Assembly: GCF_023973825.1 (NCBI RefSeq)
Contig: NW_027122930.1
Location: forward strand, 1-64,000
DNA: 64,000 nucleotides
Origin: Plasmodium brasilianum
Taxonomy: Eukaryota > Apicomplexa > Aconoidasida > Haemosporida > Plasmodiidae
Direction of reading: 5' to 3'
This document shows, one piece after another, positions 25,818 to 37,724 of this stretch; positions within the stretch are counted from its first letter, which is position 1, and each line of letters starts with the position of its first letter. A program made the translations under genes and the position numbers. The notes beneath the pieces were generated by a model. That model did not search any database and was not told the DNA's origin. It worked only from the letters and a program-made list of their open reading frames with translations.

Positions 25818-28800
25818 TTATGTCTCGTACTATTTCATATTATAATCCATTATATATTTGTATTACTAGTAATATTTTTTTCATATTTCATTCTGCTTCC
25901 TTGGAGAATACAACTGTTTTAAATTAATATACATAAAACTATCTCGTAAATTAATCCAAGTCTAGTAAAAAGTGATAAACAATTATTTTATTCAAAAATT
26001 TAATTCTATAAATTTATTTTAGTAATCTGAAATAAAATATAATTTTATATATTCATTTGTAAAAAAATGTATGCCACCAATACAATTATCTAATATATAT
26101 GAATTTTTTATATTTTTTTGCACTTATTATTAAAAAATTGTCTTTATATAATTTTATATTTCTTGTAATATAAGTATATATTCTGTACTTTAATTTTTAG
26201 TTTAAATTATTAAAGATTTAAAATATAATTAAAAATTTACTTTCTAGCGATATATATATATATATATACTTTAATAAATTTTGCTTATTTTTCATATTAT
26301 GTCGTTTACATATTTAATATATACAATTAAAAATATTTATATAAAGAATAATATTACATTTCAAAATATTATAATCATATTTATACAAGTTAAATAGTAA
26401 AATATTTACAAATTATGTAATATTCACTTTAATAATCAATTTTTATATAATTCAGTATATCGTTTATATGAAGATAGCTATAATTTTTCTATTTATAACT
26501 ATCTGTTTTGCTTTAAAATAAAAAAAACTTAAAATATTTCCCTTTCTTATTTCTAATATTAATTAGAGAAGGCGTAAGTAGAACATATATTTATAGGGAT
26601 TCGCATCACTAGTGAAATTCCAGTACTTTTCAAAGAATTATTTTATAGTTATTCACTGGTCTAAAATGTTCTGTTAAATATGTATATGTAACACATTTGG
26701 TGTTAATGTTCATATACTGTTGTATCAGTTGTATATTTGTTCTACATATATTTAAGTTATTCATTGCATAGACGATAGAATAGTTAAGGAACGACATATA
26801 TATATATATATATATGTATTTACATTAAAGCATTTAAGCAAAAGCTATATAATAGGTATATACAAACTGAATAATTTAAATATATTTTCTATGTATTTAA
26901 ATATTATTAATTAATTTTTGCTTAAATACCGGAAAGCATATTTTTTATATACTCCTAAGAACTGTGCTACTCTTTTGATACTTCATTAATAGTATCATTA
27001 AATATGTTGAATATTTCATGCAATTTGCCATGATTATAGAATTAGCAACAATAAAAGCCTTATTTTGTTAATAATATGTGTTAGTTTTTTTATTGTATAA
27101 GGAGTATCCTTATTTTTTTTTAAATTAATTTTTGGATAGATTTATTTCTTTACCTTTTTCTAGTGAGTGTAATGTATATATATTAGCATCGTTTAAATAA
27201 ACATATTAGAGAATTTTAATTATGAGAATGATTAATGGACTATTAGTTAATTATTCTTCAAGTGTTTTGACTTTTGTATTTATCCTTACATACAGAATTT
27301 TTCATTCCATCTGTACATACACAAAAAATTAGTTAATAAGCATGATGTAATATATCCCCTGTATTGTTTATCAATTTGCTTGTCCAATATTCTATAGAAT
27401 TTTAAATATAGGATAATAACATATATATATATATATATATATGCATTTTAAATTAATATTTTTTTGTGAATAAATATTTCGCAAAAAATGTATGGATGTC
27501 CATTGTGCGCTTTGTATTCCCTGTATGGTATTAATAAGTAAAATACATTATATATATTATTAGTGATATTCTAAAATATAAGAAGTTAATAAACTAATAA
27601 ATTTAACACTTTTGTGATAATTTATATGTTTTATGAGTATATATAATGTAATAGTACTAGTCTTTTTATCATCATATCTATTACGTATTTACAAAAGGTT
27701 ATTACTACGATTAAACTTTGAAATAATATTTTTTATACCTCTAACGAACTACTAAAAATTTCGCAATAGGTGAAAAGGTGAAGTAAAATAATATATTTTA
27801 TTAATATATCTTTAGTAGAGGATATATAGGAATATAAAGTATTTATTAATAGATGTTATATAATTGAGGTACATTGGTTCTTTATTCGTTTATCCATTCA
27901 TTTGACCAAATGTATATGCATATAATTCTATGTATCTATTTATTGACTTAGTAAATATTTAACAAATAAATGAAATATTTATGAATTATTTACGCTTAAT
28001 TGTATACACTAAAGTAGTATATAATACCACATAATATAATTTGAAACAGTAAATTTAAATGAATGAATTATATGGAAAATAATATACCCCTTTAACACAT
28101 TCATTCAATTAAAGAAAATGTTACATGAAATAAATTTTCTCATTTAAATAATGCATAAATTATTTAATTTTTTTTTATATTTTTTTAAATTAATGTTCGA
28201 CAAAAATGTATATAAAACAATATTAATAATGGTATATCTAATTGTTCTCTAAATATACCTGTTATTTTAACTGCTGAGTAATATTATAATGTGATCATCC
28301 CAAAAGTATAACAATATTTACATTTAAACTGAACTTACAAAATATCTAACAAAAATGGATACTTTTTCTTTTTAAATATTTTATTTTTAAACAAATAGAT
28401 AATAAGTAATACTATATTACATATGATCATCAGAAAATGATTTTTTGGAAAAAATATTAAATTTGGATATTTTTCGAACGTAATACTTTTTTCATATAAT
28501 ATTATATTCTTTAGAACATAAAAATGTGAAGTAATTAATAATTGTTTGCACATTTTTCTAAAAATAAATTCTGTATATAACTACGTACATTCGAGAATAA
28601 AGAAAATGTTATCATTGTCCTTTCAAGTTAACATTAAACTAAAAAGTAGAGCAAGAACGGGAATACGACTGAGAATAATTTTTAACTTAAATATTAATAA
28701 ATTAATGGATTAATTGGTTCACTTGTTATACATAATATATTGAAGCATAACATATTTAAACTAATAAACAAATATAATCCAGAATTATAAAAATAATTTA

Positions 28801-30915
28801 TATATCTAATGGTAATTGTATGATGACTATGATTAGAAATTATGAAGCGTATAATTTATGGAATTTAACATATGGAGATTCCCGAAATATAAAATAAATA
28901 ATCTAACATAATAAGAAAAAAATTTTATAAAAGGATTTAAGGAAGATATATTTCAACAAAAATAATTAAAGCATTTTATTTACATTATGCAATGTCCACT
29001 ATTGTATTATTAGGTAATTCTGTGTAATCTTATGAGTGACAATAATGTAATCTGTACAACTGTTAATACCTCTAATCAAAGAAAGTATATAACATAATAA
29101 CTAAATTATAAGAACAATATAAATAAAAATTAACATATGATACCTTTTGAAAATATTTGCAATACTATTATTTTTTTTATTCACTCTATAATGAAGTATT
29201 AAATATTTTATTTTTTCTCTAATGAAACTTAAGAAAACTTAGTTTTATATTCATTTTTGCATTGCATGTAATCAAATTATAATAATATGAGCATAATAAA
29301 ATATTATATTTATGTATCAAAACAAAAGCATACTATGAGGACCAACAAGTTAAGTAAACAAAAAATAAAATTAAATTAAATATAATGTAAATGTAATATG
29401 TAACATAAAAAATATTTATTTTCTCTTATGCATAAAATTGACAGAAAATAAATCTTCTTTCCATGTATATTAATATATACCATATAGCTTGTAATATTAT
29501 ATTCTTAATTTTCATGTGTTATAATTTTATTAAAACATGCTAATAATCAACTCATTTCCGAATTGCAATATTTTATATGTTGTTATTTTTAAAACAAAGA
29601 ATGATTTATATATATATATATTATATATATATTTAAAAAAATAAGAAAACATTCTCTAATATTTTCTTAATTACTAATATAATAAATTATATTTTAGTTC
29701 ATTTATCATTAAACAAAAGAAAATATATAAAAAGGATTAAATAATCCATACAAATTGTGCCTCATAATAATGTTCGCTTTAAATATTTTTTTAGTTTCTA
29801 TGAAAAATTAAATAAATATTGCAAATATATTTCCAAAATTTAATATTAAACTATATTTGAATTATGCTAATTGCCTTTTAGTTATCTTCAAAATAATATT
29901 TTTATTATGCGGGAAAAATAAAAATGTTTTTATTCTTCTTTTTAAGGGAATGAACATTTTAAAATTTTTATTAAAAATTATTGATCTGATTAGTTTATTT
30001 TATGCATACGCTCAATGATGAAAACCATAATATACACTATGTTAACTGTAATAATGAAACAAAAAAAACATTATCGACTTACAATTCATTGTGGTCATTA
30101 ATAGAGGTGAATTATTTGTACTATAGCTATATATATAGGGTACCTAAAAATTAATGAAATTATAAACAAAATAAATATATTCCAAGTAAAATTCTTTATA
30201 ATATTGAAAACAATATATTTGTTTGTGTTATATTTATTCTTTTCTTCAAATATTCTTCTTTATATTTACATATTTATAATTTTTGTAATATACGCTCGGT
30301 TAATTATGGTAATGCAGGTATAATATTATAGCATATTGCATATAATAGGGTAAAAGATAAAGTTTTAATAGAGTGATATTATACTTATTTATGGAATAAT
30401 TATTTCTAAAAAGGAAATTTGTTAATTTTACTTAGATATCATATTAAGATACATATAAACACTTAAAAAAATAAAGGTGCTTGAAAAAATATATATTACA
30501 GGGTATTGCAATTTTTAATTTTTAATTTTAAAAATTATTTTTTCTATTAATGAAAAATGGATAATAATAATTAGTTACATATGGACATATATATATATAT
30601 AGAATAATGTTTAGCTATGAATACCTTCCTTCTTTTTTACTATTTATTTTTATGCAGCATTAATATTAAAGTTATATCTGTTTTAATTAATAATATTTAT
30701 GTGATAAAAGTAATACATCTATAATTTATTTTATTAAAAAAATGAGTATATTGTTTCTTTTAGAAATATGTAAATAGATGTAATTACTAATAAAAAAAAG
30801 AAAGCCCTCGAAATGAGCCAACTGTAAATTTTTTGTCATTATTTATGCGTAAATATTTGTACAAGTATAGTTTTAATTATTTTATCTAGTACATATATCG
30901 CAATAATTAAAAGTT
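25818..30915. other. Long AT-rich intergenic region upstream of the PIR gene
   Basis: About 5 kb holds no supported gene. (TA)n tracts lie at 26796-26815 and 27421-27442. An open stretch from ATG 30002 reads MHTLNDENHNIHYVNCNNET and on to TAA near 30154 with unusually even composition, but no family was recognised. The 72-codon frame at 28335-28553 (minus) has one hydrophobic block and no splice partner. The right end is presumably the promoter side of the PIR gene. Confidence 0.45.
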
Positions 30916-32759
30916 ATGGAAATGGTAAAAGAAGTTTATAAATATCATTATTTTCTATAGAAATAATAATATATGTGTTCATTTATTAAAATACAATTTC
31001 TTACATAGAATAACATGATATATTCTATCCATTATAAGAAGTATTTAAGTATTTATAAAATTAATTATATTAATTCAATTTTCAGGATAAAATTGTAAAA
31101 GAGTCATATCCATACAGTATATATAATGAATTAAATGAGCAAGTTAAAAGTGCAACAGATGAAAAATATTGTAACGAATTTAAAAAATTAAATAACGATT
31201 ACCAAGGTAAATCTATTGAACTTTGTAAAAAAGTAACACATCTTTTAGATTTTGTTTATAAAAAGGATAAATCAAAAGAGTTTAAAGAATACTGTTCACA
31301 TTATAAATACTGGGTATATGAAGAAATAAGTAAATTGTTTAAAGACGATACACCAGAGAATATTATCAATGATGTTATTGATAAATTTAATAAATTACAA
31401 ACTACACTTTTCATTAATCGCCAGAAAAATTATTGTTCTTATAGATTTGATCTCAAGACTTTGGGGGAATTGAATTCAAGAAAGGTAGAGAAAAAATTGT
31501 ATGATTATTTTAAAAACTATAACACTATTAAAAGTAGAGACAAATGTAGTAATGTTAGCATTGAGAAATATAAAGGATACCTTGAAGGTATCAAAATCCT
31601 ATACGAAAATGAGAAGGATTATTGTTGTTTTCCAGGAACATGGGACTGTTCAAATTATTTTTTGACTTGTAATAGTGAGTTTGATCCAAGTAAACTCTTA
31701 TCTGCATTTCAATCTAAAGGTAATGGAAGTTGTGATGGATTAAATAGAATTACAGCTAATTTTGATGAAGAGGAATTAAATACTGTGGTAACAGATGCAG
31801 AAATTTTAAACTCAATTTCTCATGGTGCATGCTTTAATCTAGATAAGCACGAACTTACATCAAGTGACACAAAACACTCACGTTGTAGTTTATTAGCAAC
31901 ATCTGTTACGTTAACTAGAAGTGTGCGTACAGATGGAAATTCTGGAGCAACTATGACTGATAATGGATCCCCCCCGGATGGTGTGAATTCAGTAACCAGG
32001 GATAATCGGGAAGAAGGAAGAACACCGCAAGCAGGTGCATCACAAGGCCAACAAGGTACAAAAGAAAAAGCAGGGGGTTCTCGTAGTACAGAAAAACTAA
32101 AGATTGAGGCACCCTTTGAGAAAGACTCACCTGATACATTTAGATGGAAATTTAACGAGAAAGGAACATTACAGTGTCCAACTAAAAGCAGAGATAAAAA
32201 TGAAGAACTACTTTGCAACTTTATGGAAGAATTGGTTGAAGGAAATTTTGCTACACAAATGGAAGGTACTAAAAGATACAAAGTGAAGGCTGGAAGGTCA
32301 TGGTCAGAAGATGATTTAAAACCAGCACGTGAAAGAGTGAGGAAAAGGAGATCAGCTAATGAATCAAATATATTAAACAACATTTTTGTTCGTATATCTA
32401 CTGGAGTTACTCTAGTAATGGGAATTATTTTTATATTTTACCTTTTTTTTAAAGTAAATACAAAATTATTTTTTGCTGTATGCTTACGTTATTAGTTACC
32501 ATTTATAACACATTTTTCTTAAAATACTGTAGTTCTGAATTAAACATATTATGCATGTTTTTTACTTTCATTTATATATTAGTTTACTCCCTTCGGATCA
32601 CGTTTACGTAGGGATAGAAAAAGGAAACAAAGGTATAGGAAAGATTTTACGGATTTATATACACGCAAACGACCAAGGCGCTTCTTAAAACGTACATATA
32701 GGCATTCTGACAAAAGGAGATTTAACGTAGTAAATATAGAAGATGAGCTTCATTCATGA
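30916..32759 (+). CDS. pir: PIR protein (Plasmodium interspersed repeat family), complete
   Basis: Three exons: 30916-30924 (M-E-M, proposed), 31086-32453 and 32583-32759, all introns in phase 0, giving about 517 residues. The main exon opens DKIVKESYPYSIYNELNEQ, a typical PIR start, and contains a Cys-rich ectodomain with many aromatic and Lys residues (CSHYKYWVYEE, DYCCFPGTWDCSNYF). A Gly/Gln/Ser/Thr-rich low-complexity stretch encoded near 31.9-32.1 kb is less AT-rich than its surroundings. A second conserved block (FRWKFNEKGTLQCPTK, NFMEELVEG) and a single membrane segment at about 437-457 (VRISTGVTLVMGIIFIFYLF) follow. Exon 3 begins FTPFGSRLRRDRKRKQ, the hallmark PIR junction, and encodes an Arg/Lys-rich cytoplasmic tail ending NIEDELHS. 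PIRs are variant antigens at or near the infected-cell surface. The first exon is only nine bases and is the least certain part; everything from 31086 on is firm and unbroken. Confidence 0.88.
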
Positions 32760-32943
32760 AATGATTTACAGAATATCAACTGATATATATCAAAGATATT
32801 AAGAAGCCCACAAAATTGGATTATATAAACATTTCTATTAAGTAGAATGAAAAGATCAAACAATAAAAAGAGGAGCATAAATAAAATATAGATACTTTTT
32901 AACATTTTATATATATTTTAATATATACATGTATGTATATATG

Positions 32944-32974
<31 letters not shown>

Positions 32975-35176
32975 GTCCTTTTAGAATAATTTATTTTTTC
33001 TAACTTTTTGTCAAATAGTTTTTTTGTATTTATTTAATTTTTTTTTTAATGAATTTAATTTGAACTTGCAATAATATTTGTTTTATATATGTAAAAAAGA
33101 ACTAAAACGTTCCTACCTAATAATAGTTTAAGATTCTAATATGCCACAATTCAAAAGCGTATACTGGCAAAGCATTTTTATTTAATTATACTTATGAGAT
33201 TGTAGCCTGACTACTTATTATAATTTCTTAAAGCATAACACATTTGAGATATATTATAGTTATATTTAAAGTAAAAATAAATTTGAATTTATTGAATTTT
33301 CCGGGAACTAGTAGTTTAACACTTAAATTAGGACAATGTATCGTTAGTAAATAAAATTGGTGTAACTCGTGAAATAAAAACCTACTGTTTTCTTTTCTTT
33401 TTTTTTTTTTACAAAAAAATATACTTATCAAATTACGATTAAATATTATATAATAATCAGTACTCAAACTATTTGGTTTTTCAAAAAAAAGTATATATTC
33501 ATATTTGACCAAATCTTTTGGATAAAATAATATTGTATCTGTAGAACACAGTTTTTATATATATAATGTAAATATTATGTACTTAGAGCAGAAGACATAT
33601 TAAACGTGTTGCTGGATTTTTTTATTGGTAATATATATTAAGTATTAGAGTAGTACATAGTAAGTGTATAAGAATAAACTAAAAAAAGTTCATCATTAAA
33701 AATTTTAATACAGTTATTTGTATCAAATAAATCGAAAAAAAAAGCAAATATGATAAATTAAAATTTAATCAAAGGTACGCAAAAAAATATGTAATATATT
33801 CTTCCTTAATATATACATAAGTGCAATTTTAAAAGCAATTATATTAGAAATTATTATAATAAAAACATTTTTATCATCTAAACTTTGAATATTCAGAGAA
33901 AGCAATTTTAACTCATATTGGTACAGAAAAAAAATATATATAAAATAAAATGCAAAAACTAAAAATTAATAGAGGAATAAAAAAAATATTATTAACCCTC
34001 ATATATTTTGACAGTACAAAAAGTGTATAATAATACCATTTTACAAATATATATTTTGCTTGTATATTTTCCTAACATAGAAAATTGTTTCCTATGGATA
34101 AATTATAAAACCATAAATATATGTTAATTTAGCATCCTCCCACGTACAACTATAAAAACAAGTGGAGAGTTACATTCATTGCATATGTTTACAAACATAC
34201 CAGTAATTGTAACCTTCCATTAAAATATATATTTAAGTTTGCGTAAAGACGTCAGTATGATTAAGATATCGTAGAGAAATTACTTTGTATACATAGAACA
34301 TATATCACAGAAAAAATTTTAATAGTTTCAAATGCAATATTATATAAGAAAAATAAAATAAGAATTACTTTTTATAACTTTTCTTATTTTTTTCTTAAAC
34401 AATTTATTTCGATTAGTAGCGCTGTAGCTACATTAGAAATAAATGATATATGTAAATATATACAACATAATTATGCGTTAATAATTTAGGATTTAGTAAT
34501 TATTACTGAATATAGGAAAAACGAAAAATCGTGTTTAAATGTATTTACATATAATAATTTACTTCTGTAGATTACTCTATTTTTATATTATTCATAATCG
34601 GAAATATATTTTTAGCGCGTTAAAAAATTAAAATAAAATTTGATTTCCTTTTTTTGCAACTTTTTAAAACAATTGGGCTTAACTATTTTGGTAACGTTAT
34701 TTTTACGGAAACATTTCATAGCATGCTTTTCAATCATATAAATATATATTTATTTATTTATTTAATCATATTAAGTGCAATATATGTATATATTAATTAG
34801 AGACTACCATAATTATAACAAAATATATTTTTATGGTGCCTTTAAGTTAATGCGAATAGGCATGGTGAACTTTTAGAGATCATAAATTATAGAATACCTT
34901 TTAAATAGGACAATTATAATTAATAACATTTTGTCATAAAAAATACTGTTTATGTCACAAAATTATATTTATTCGTCATATACAGTGCTTGATAATTTAT
35001 TTCATTTTTTTTTTTTTTTTGTTCCTCTAATGTATCCAAAATTTTAAGATATCTGCTTCATTGACTTAATATGTTATCATTGTAATATCGTTATGATACC
35101 TTTTGACCTTGTCCTTACCATTTTATAGGTTGTCCTTTTGTATTAATTAATTGTATTAGTCTACTTTATTCATAGT
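32760..35176. other. Convergent intergenic region between PIR and STP1
   Basis: The 3' ends of the PIR gene (plus) and the STP1 gene (minus) face each other here. (TA)n and T runs occur near 32930-32970. A 94-codon minus-strand frame at 33228-33512 has no signal sequence, family motif or splice partner and is not called. No terminator type is recognisable. Confidence 0.5.
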
Positions 35177-37724
35177 TTATATAGAATTTACATATGTATC
35201 ATCATCTCCTATCCAATCCTTTATTTCATCTGTAAAATTATTTTCTTCCTTATAATCAAAAGTTTCAGTATTTTCACTATTTTCCAAAACCTTTTTTTCC
35301 TTTTCAACACCATTTTCTATAATGTGATATTGCCTATCTGAATTTTTATCTGAATTACATTCATTTATTGAACTGTCTAAATATGATTCCTTATTTTCTA
35401 CATTTTTCTCTTTTTTGCATTCGTCTAATACTGTCATAAATGCAAGTATACACACTTTTGATAATAATTTTTTTTTAATAAACTTATATAATTCTTCGCA
35501 ACTTTTGTTATGTTCCATTTCTTCTATATTTATTAGTGATACACTATTTTTAGTTTCTTCATTTTCATATTCACCCAATATATTATTAAATTCATCTGTT
35601 AATCCCTTAAACCAGTCCTGTTCCATATTTTGTTCTACAATTTTACCATTGTTTGATATCCACTCTCTCCATGCATCTTTTTCTCTTTCTAAATGTGAAC
35701 ATTTTTGATTTTCTTTTGAAGATATATATTTTAATTTTTCTATTTCTTTTAACTTAGCTTTTTCTTTTTTCCATTCATTTTTCAAATTATTAAACCAATC
35801 TTCTTTTTTCAATTTTTCAGAAAGATTTCTATGCTTTTCTATCCATTTATTCCATATAATTTTTTTTTCTTCAATATCATTGCTATATTTAATATTTTCC
35901 ATTTGATCACCATTTATTAAATTAGGATAGGATCTATGTTTTTCATATTTGTATGCTTCTAGACATATTGCTAAAAATTCACCTTTTTTAAATTCCCAAT
36001 CTTCATTTCTGAATTCCTCAAGTACTTCCATATGTACTTCTATAATAGTTTTGGATCTGTCCTTTTTTCTCTTTAGCATATTTGTATTATTTATAGTGTT
36101 ATGTTCATGTATTTTTAATTTTTTTATGATTTCTTCATCATCATGTATTGTCTGATCCAAATTATCATCTGATAAAAATATGTCTTTTTTAACAGAATGC
36201 GAAGGTAGTAGTATTCTGAGGAATTTAACTTTTCTTCTTATATTTTTCTTCTTTTTAAACTTTCCCATTAGAGCGTACTAAAATACAAAAGAAATATACT
36301 TAAAAGTTATATTATTACAATTATCAAATATTTATAATGTTTTTAATACTTAATTTTATATTACTTTTATAAAAAAGGAAGACACAATAATAATTAGAAA
36401 TGTTATTAAAAACGATGATACATATGGGTTATGTGAATTTTCTACTGGAACTGAATTAAATTTATATATACATACATAAATTTGTTTAGTTATTACAAAA
36501 ATATGAAAGTAAATATAATTAATGTTACCATAAATTTTATGCTCTGCAGTACTACGAGGAGGGGCTTTAGGATATAGTGATTCAGTGGATACAGGAACAG
36601 GTTCAGTAATACTTTCTGTGTTTGTTTCTTGAACAGTTGGAGGCTGTACTGTAGAAGTGCGTATTTTTTCCTGTGCAGGCGCCAAATTTGTAAGATCTGT
36701 AGCTATTTCAGAATGTTCAGATTGTATATCTGCTCTTAAGTTAGTTAAACTTGTCTCAGAGTTGCCTTCGGATGCTGTTTGAAGTTGAGGTGGACCTGAA
36801 GGTGTATCTTCAGGAAAACTGCTTGATTGGCTTTCAGATGGACTATTAGGTGCGCCGTCATGTGGATGCTCCTCTTGTAATAGACTTTGATCTTGAGATA
36901 TATTCTCATCTTCAGCTTCACGTTCATCTAATTTGGGTGCGCTTAATTCATTTTCTTTAGCTGGAGCTTCACTAGTTACATCTGGTTTTGGCGATAAGCA
37001 TTGAGGAAGTTCATTAAATGTTTTAAGATCTAATATGTTGCATTTTTTTTCTGGAAACTGTGATGAAGTATTTTTAAATATGCAACTTTCACTAATGAAA
37101 TGTCTCTTTTTCTCGAAGTGTTGCTTCTTACTTATAAACCACTTCTCATATTCTGTACAATCTTGTATACACTGAGTATCATTATTACAATCATATGTAT
37201 TACCACTTTTTTTGAATTTCTTCAGTTTTTGAAGATATGTATCATTTAATTCACAGAAATCTAACGCATTATATTTTAGTTCTAAAAGGTCTCTATCTTT
37301 TTGATCGAAAATCATAGGACAACCACCATGTTGAGTAAGCTTGTCAAATTTATATTCAAAATAATTCCTAAGTACTGGTACCCAATTCTTAGGATTAGTA
37401 AATCGTGGAGGTTTATCCTTTTTCTCAATTAAAAAATTAGTCAGTTCTAAGCATTCATCTCTAAATTCTTTTTTATTTTTCTTTGTCTTTAAGGAAGCAG
37501 TGAAAGATGAAATTTGTTTTCGAGCTTCTATAAATTCCTTTTCCATAAGATATTCTAATGCCCCATAACCGATCCCAGTGTAGTCCTACATTCAAGAAAT
37601 ATATAAGGAAACATTTAAACATTAGTTTTTTGTGTTATTTGTATCATAATTATTTTATCACAAAAAAGTAGTTTATCCATATTAAAAAAAAAAGGAATAT
37701 TACTCTGGTAGTACAATTTTCCAT
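35177..37724 (-). CDS. STP1: STP1 protein (SURFIN/PvSTP1-related transmembrane protein)
   Basis: Four exons on the minus strand: 37724-37704 (MENCTTR), 37585-36529, 36450-36365 and 36277-35177, giving about 754 residues. Exon 2 encodes a Cys-rich ectodomain (about residues 20-205) with HGGCPMIF, LLELKYNALDFCE, CTEYEKWF and KKCNIL. It ends in a Pro/Ser/Thr/Gln/Glu-rich, presumably extended linker. The intron after exon 2 is in phase 1. The 86-nt exon 3 encodes the membrane segment (SSFLITFLIIIVSSFFIK) and ends in phase 0. Exon 4 encodes a long helical, charged, Trp-bearing cytoplasmic tail (SKTIIEVHMEVLEEF, then paired blocks such as WNKWIEKHRNLSEKLKKEDW and WREWISNN). The tail recalls the tryptophan-rich intracellular domains of SURFINs. 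There is no classical signal peptide. It is intact and divergently oriented to its homologue at 50738-53259. Confidence 0.9.

Noticed and set aside
28335..28553. 72-codon minus-strand frame with one hydrophobic block
   Set aside because: There is no export motif, no convincing splice site and no family resemblance. It could be a relic, but the support is too weak.
31820..32383. 187-codon minus-strand frame over the PIR main exon
   Set aside because: It is a shadow of the PIR coding sequence on the other strand; the plus-strand frame has all family motifs.
33228..33512. 94-codon minus-strand frame between PIR and STP1
   Set aside because: It has no signal sequence, membrane segment or motif, and its composition is that of local background.
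35415..36155. Plus-strand frames rich in Ser, Phe and Leu within the STP1 cytoplasmic exon
   Set aside because: They are antisense shadows of the Lys/Glu-rich STP1 tail.
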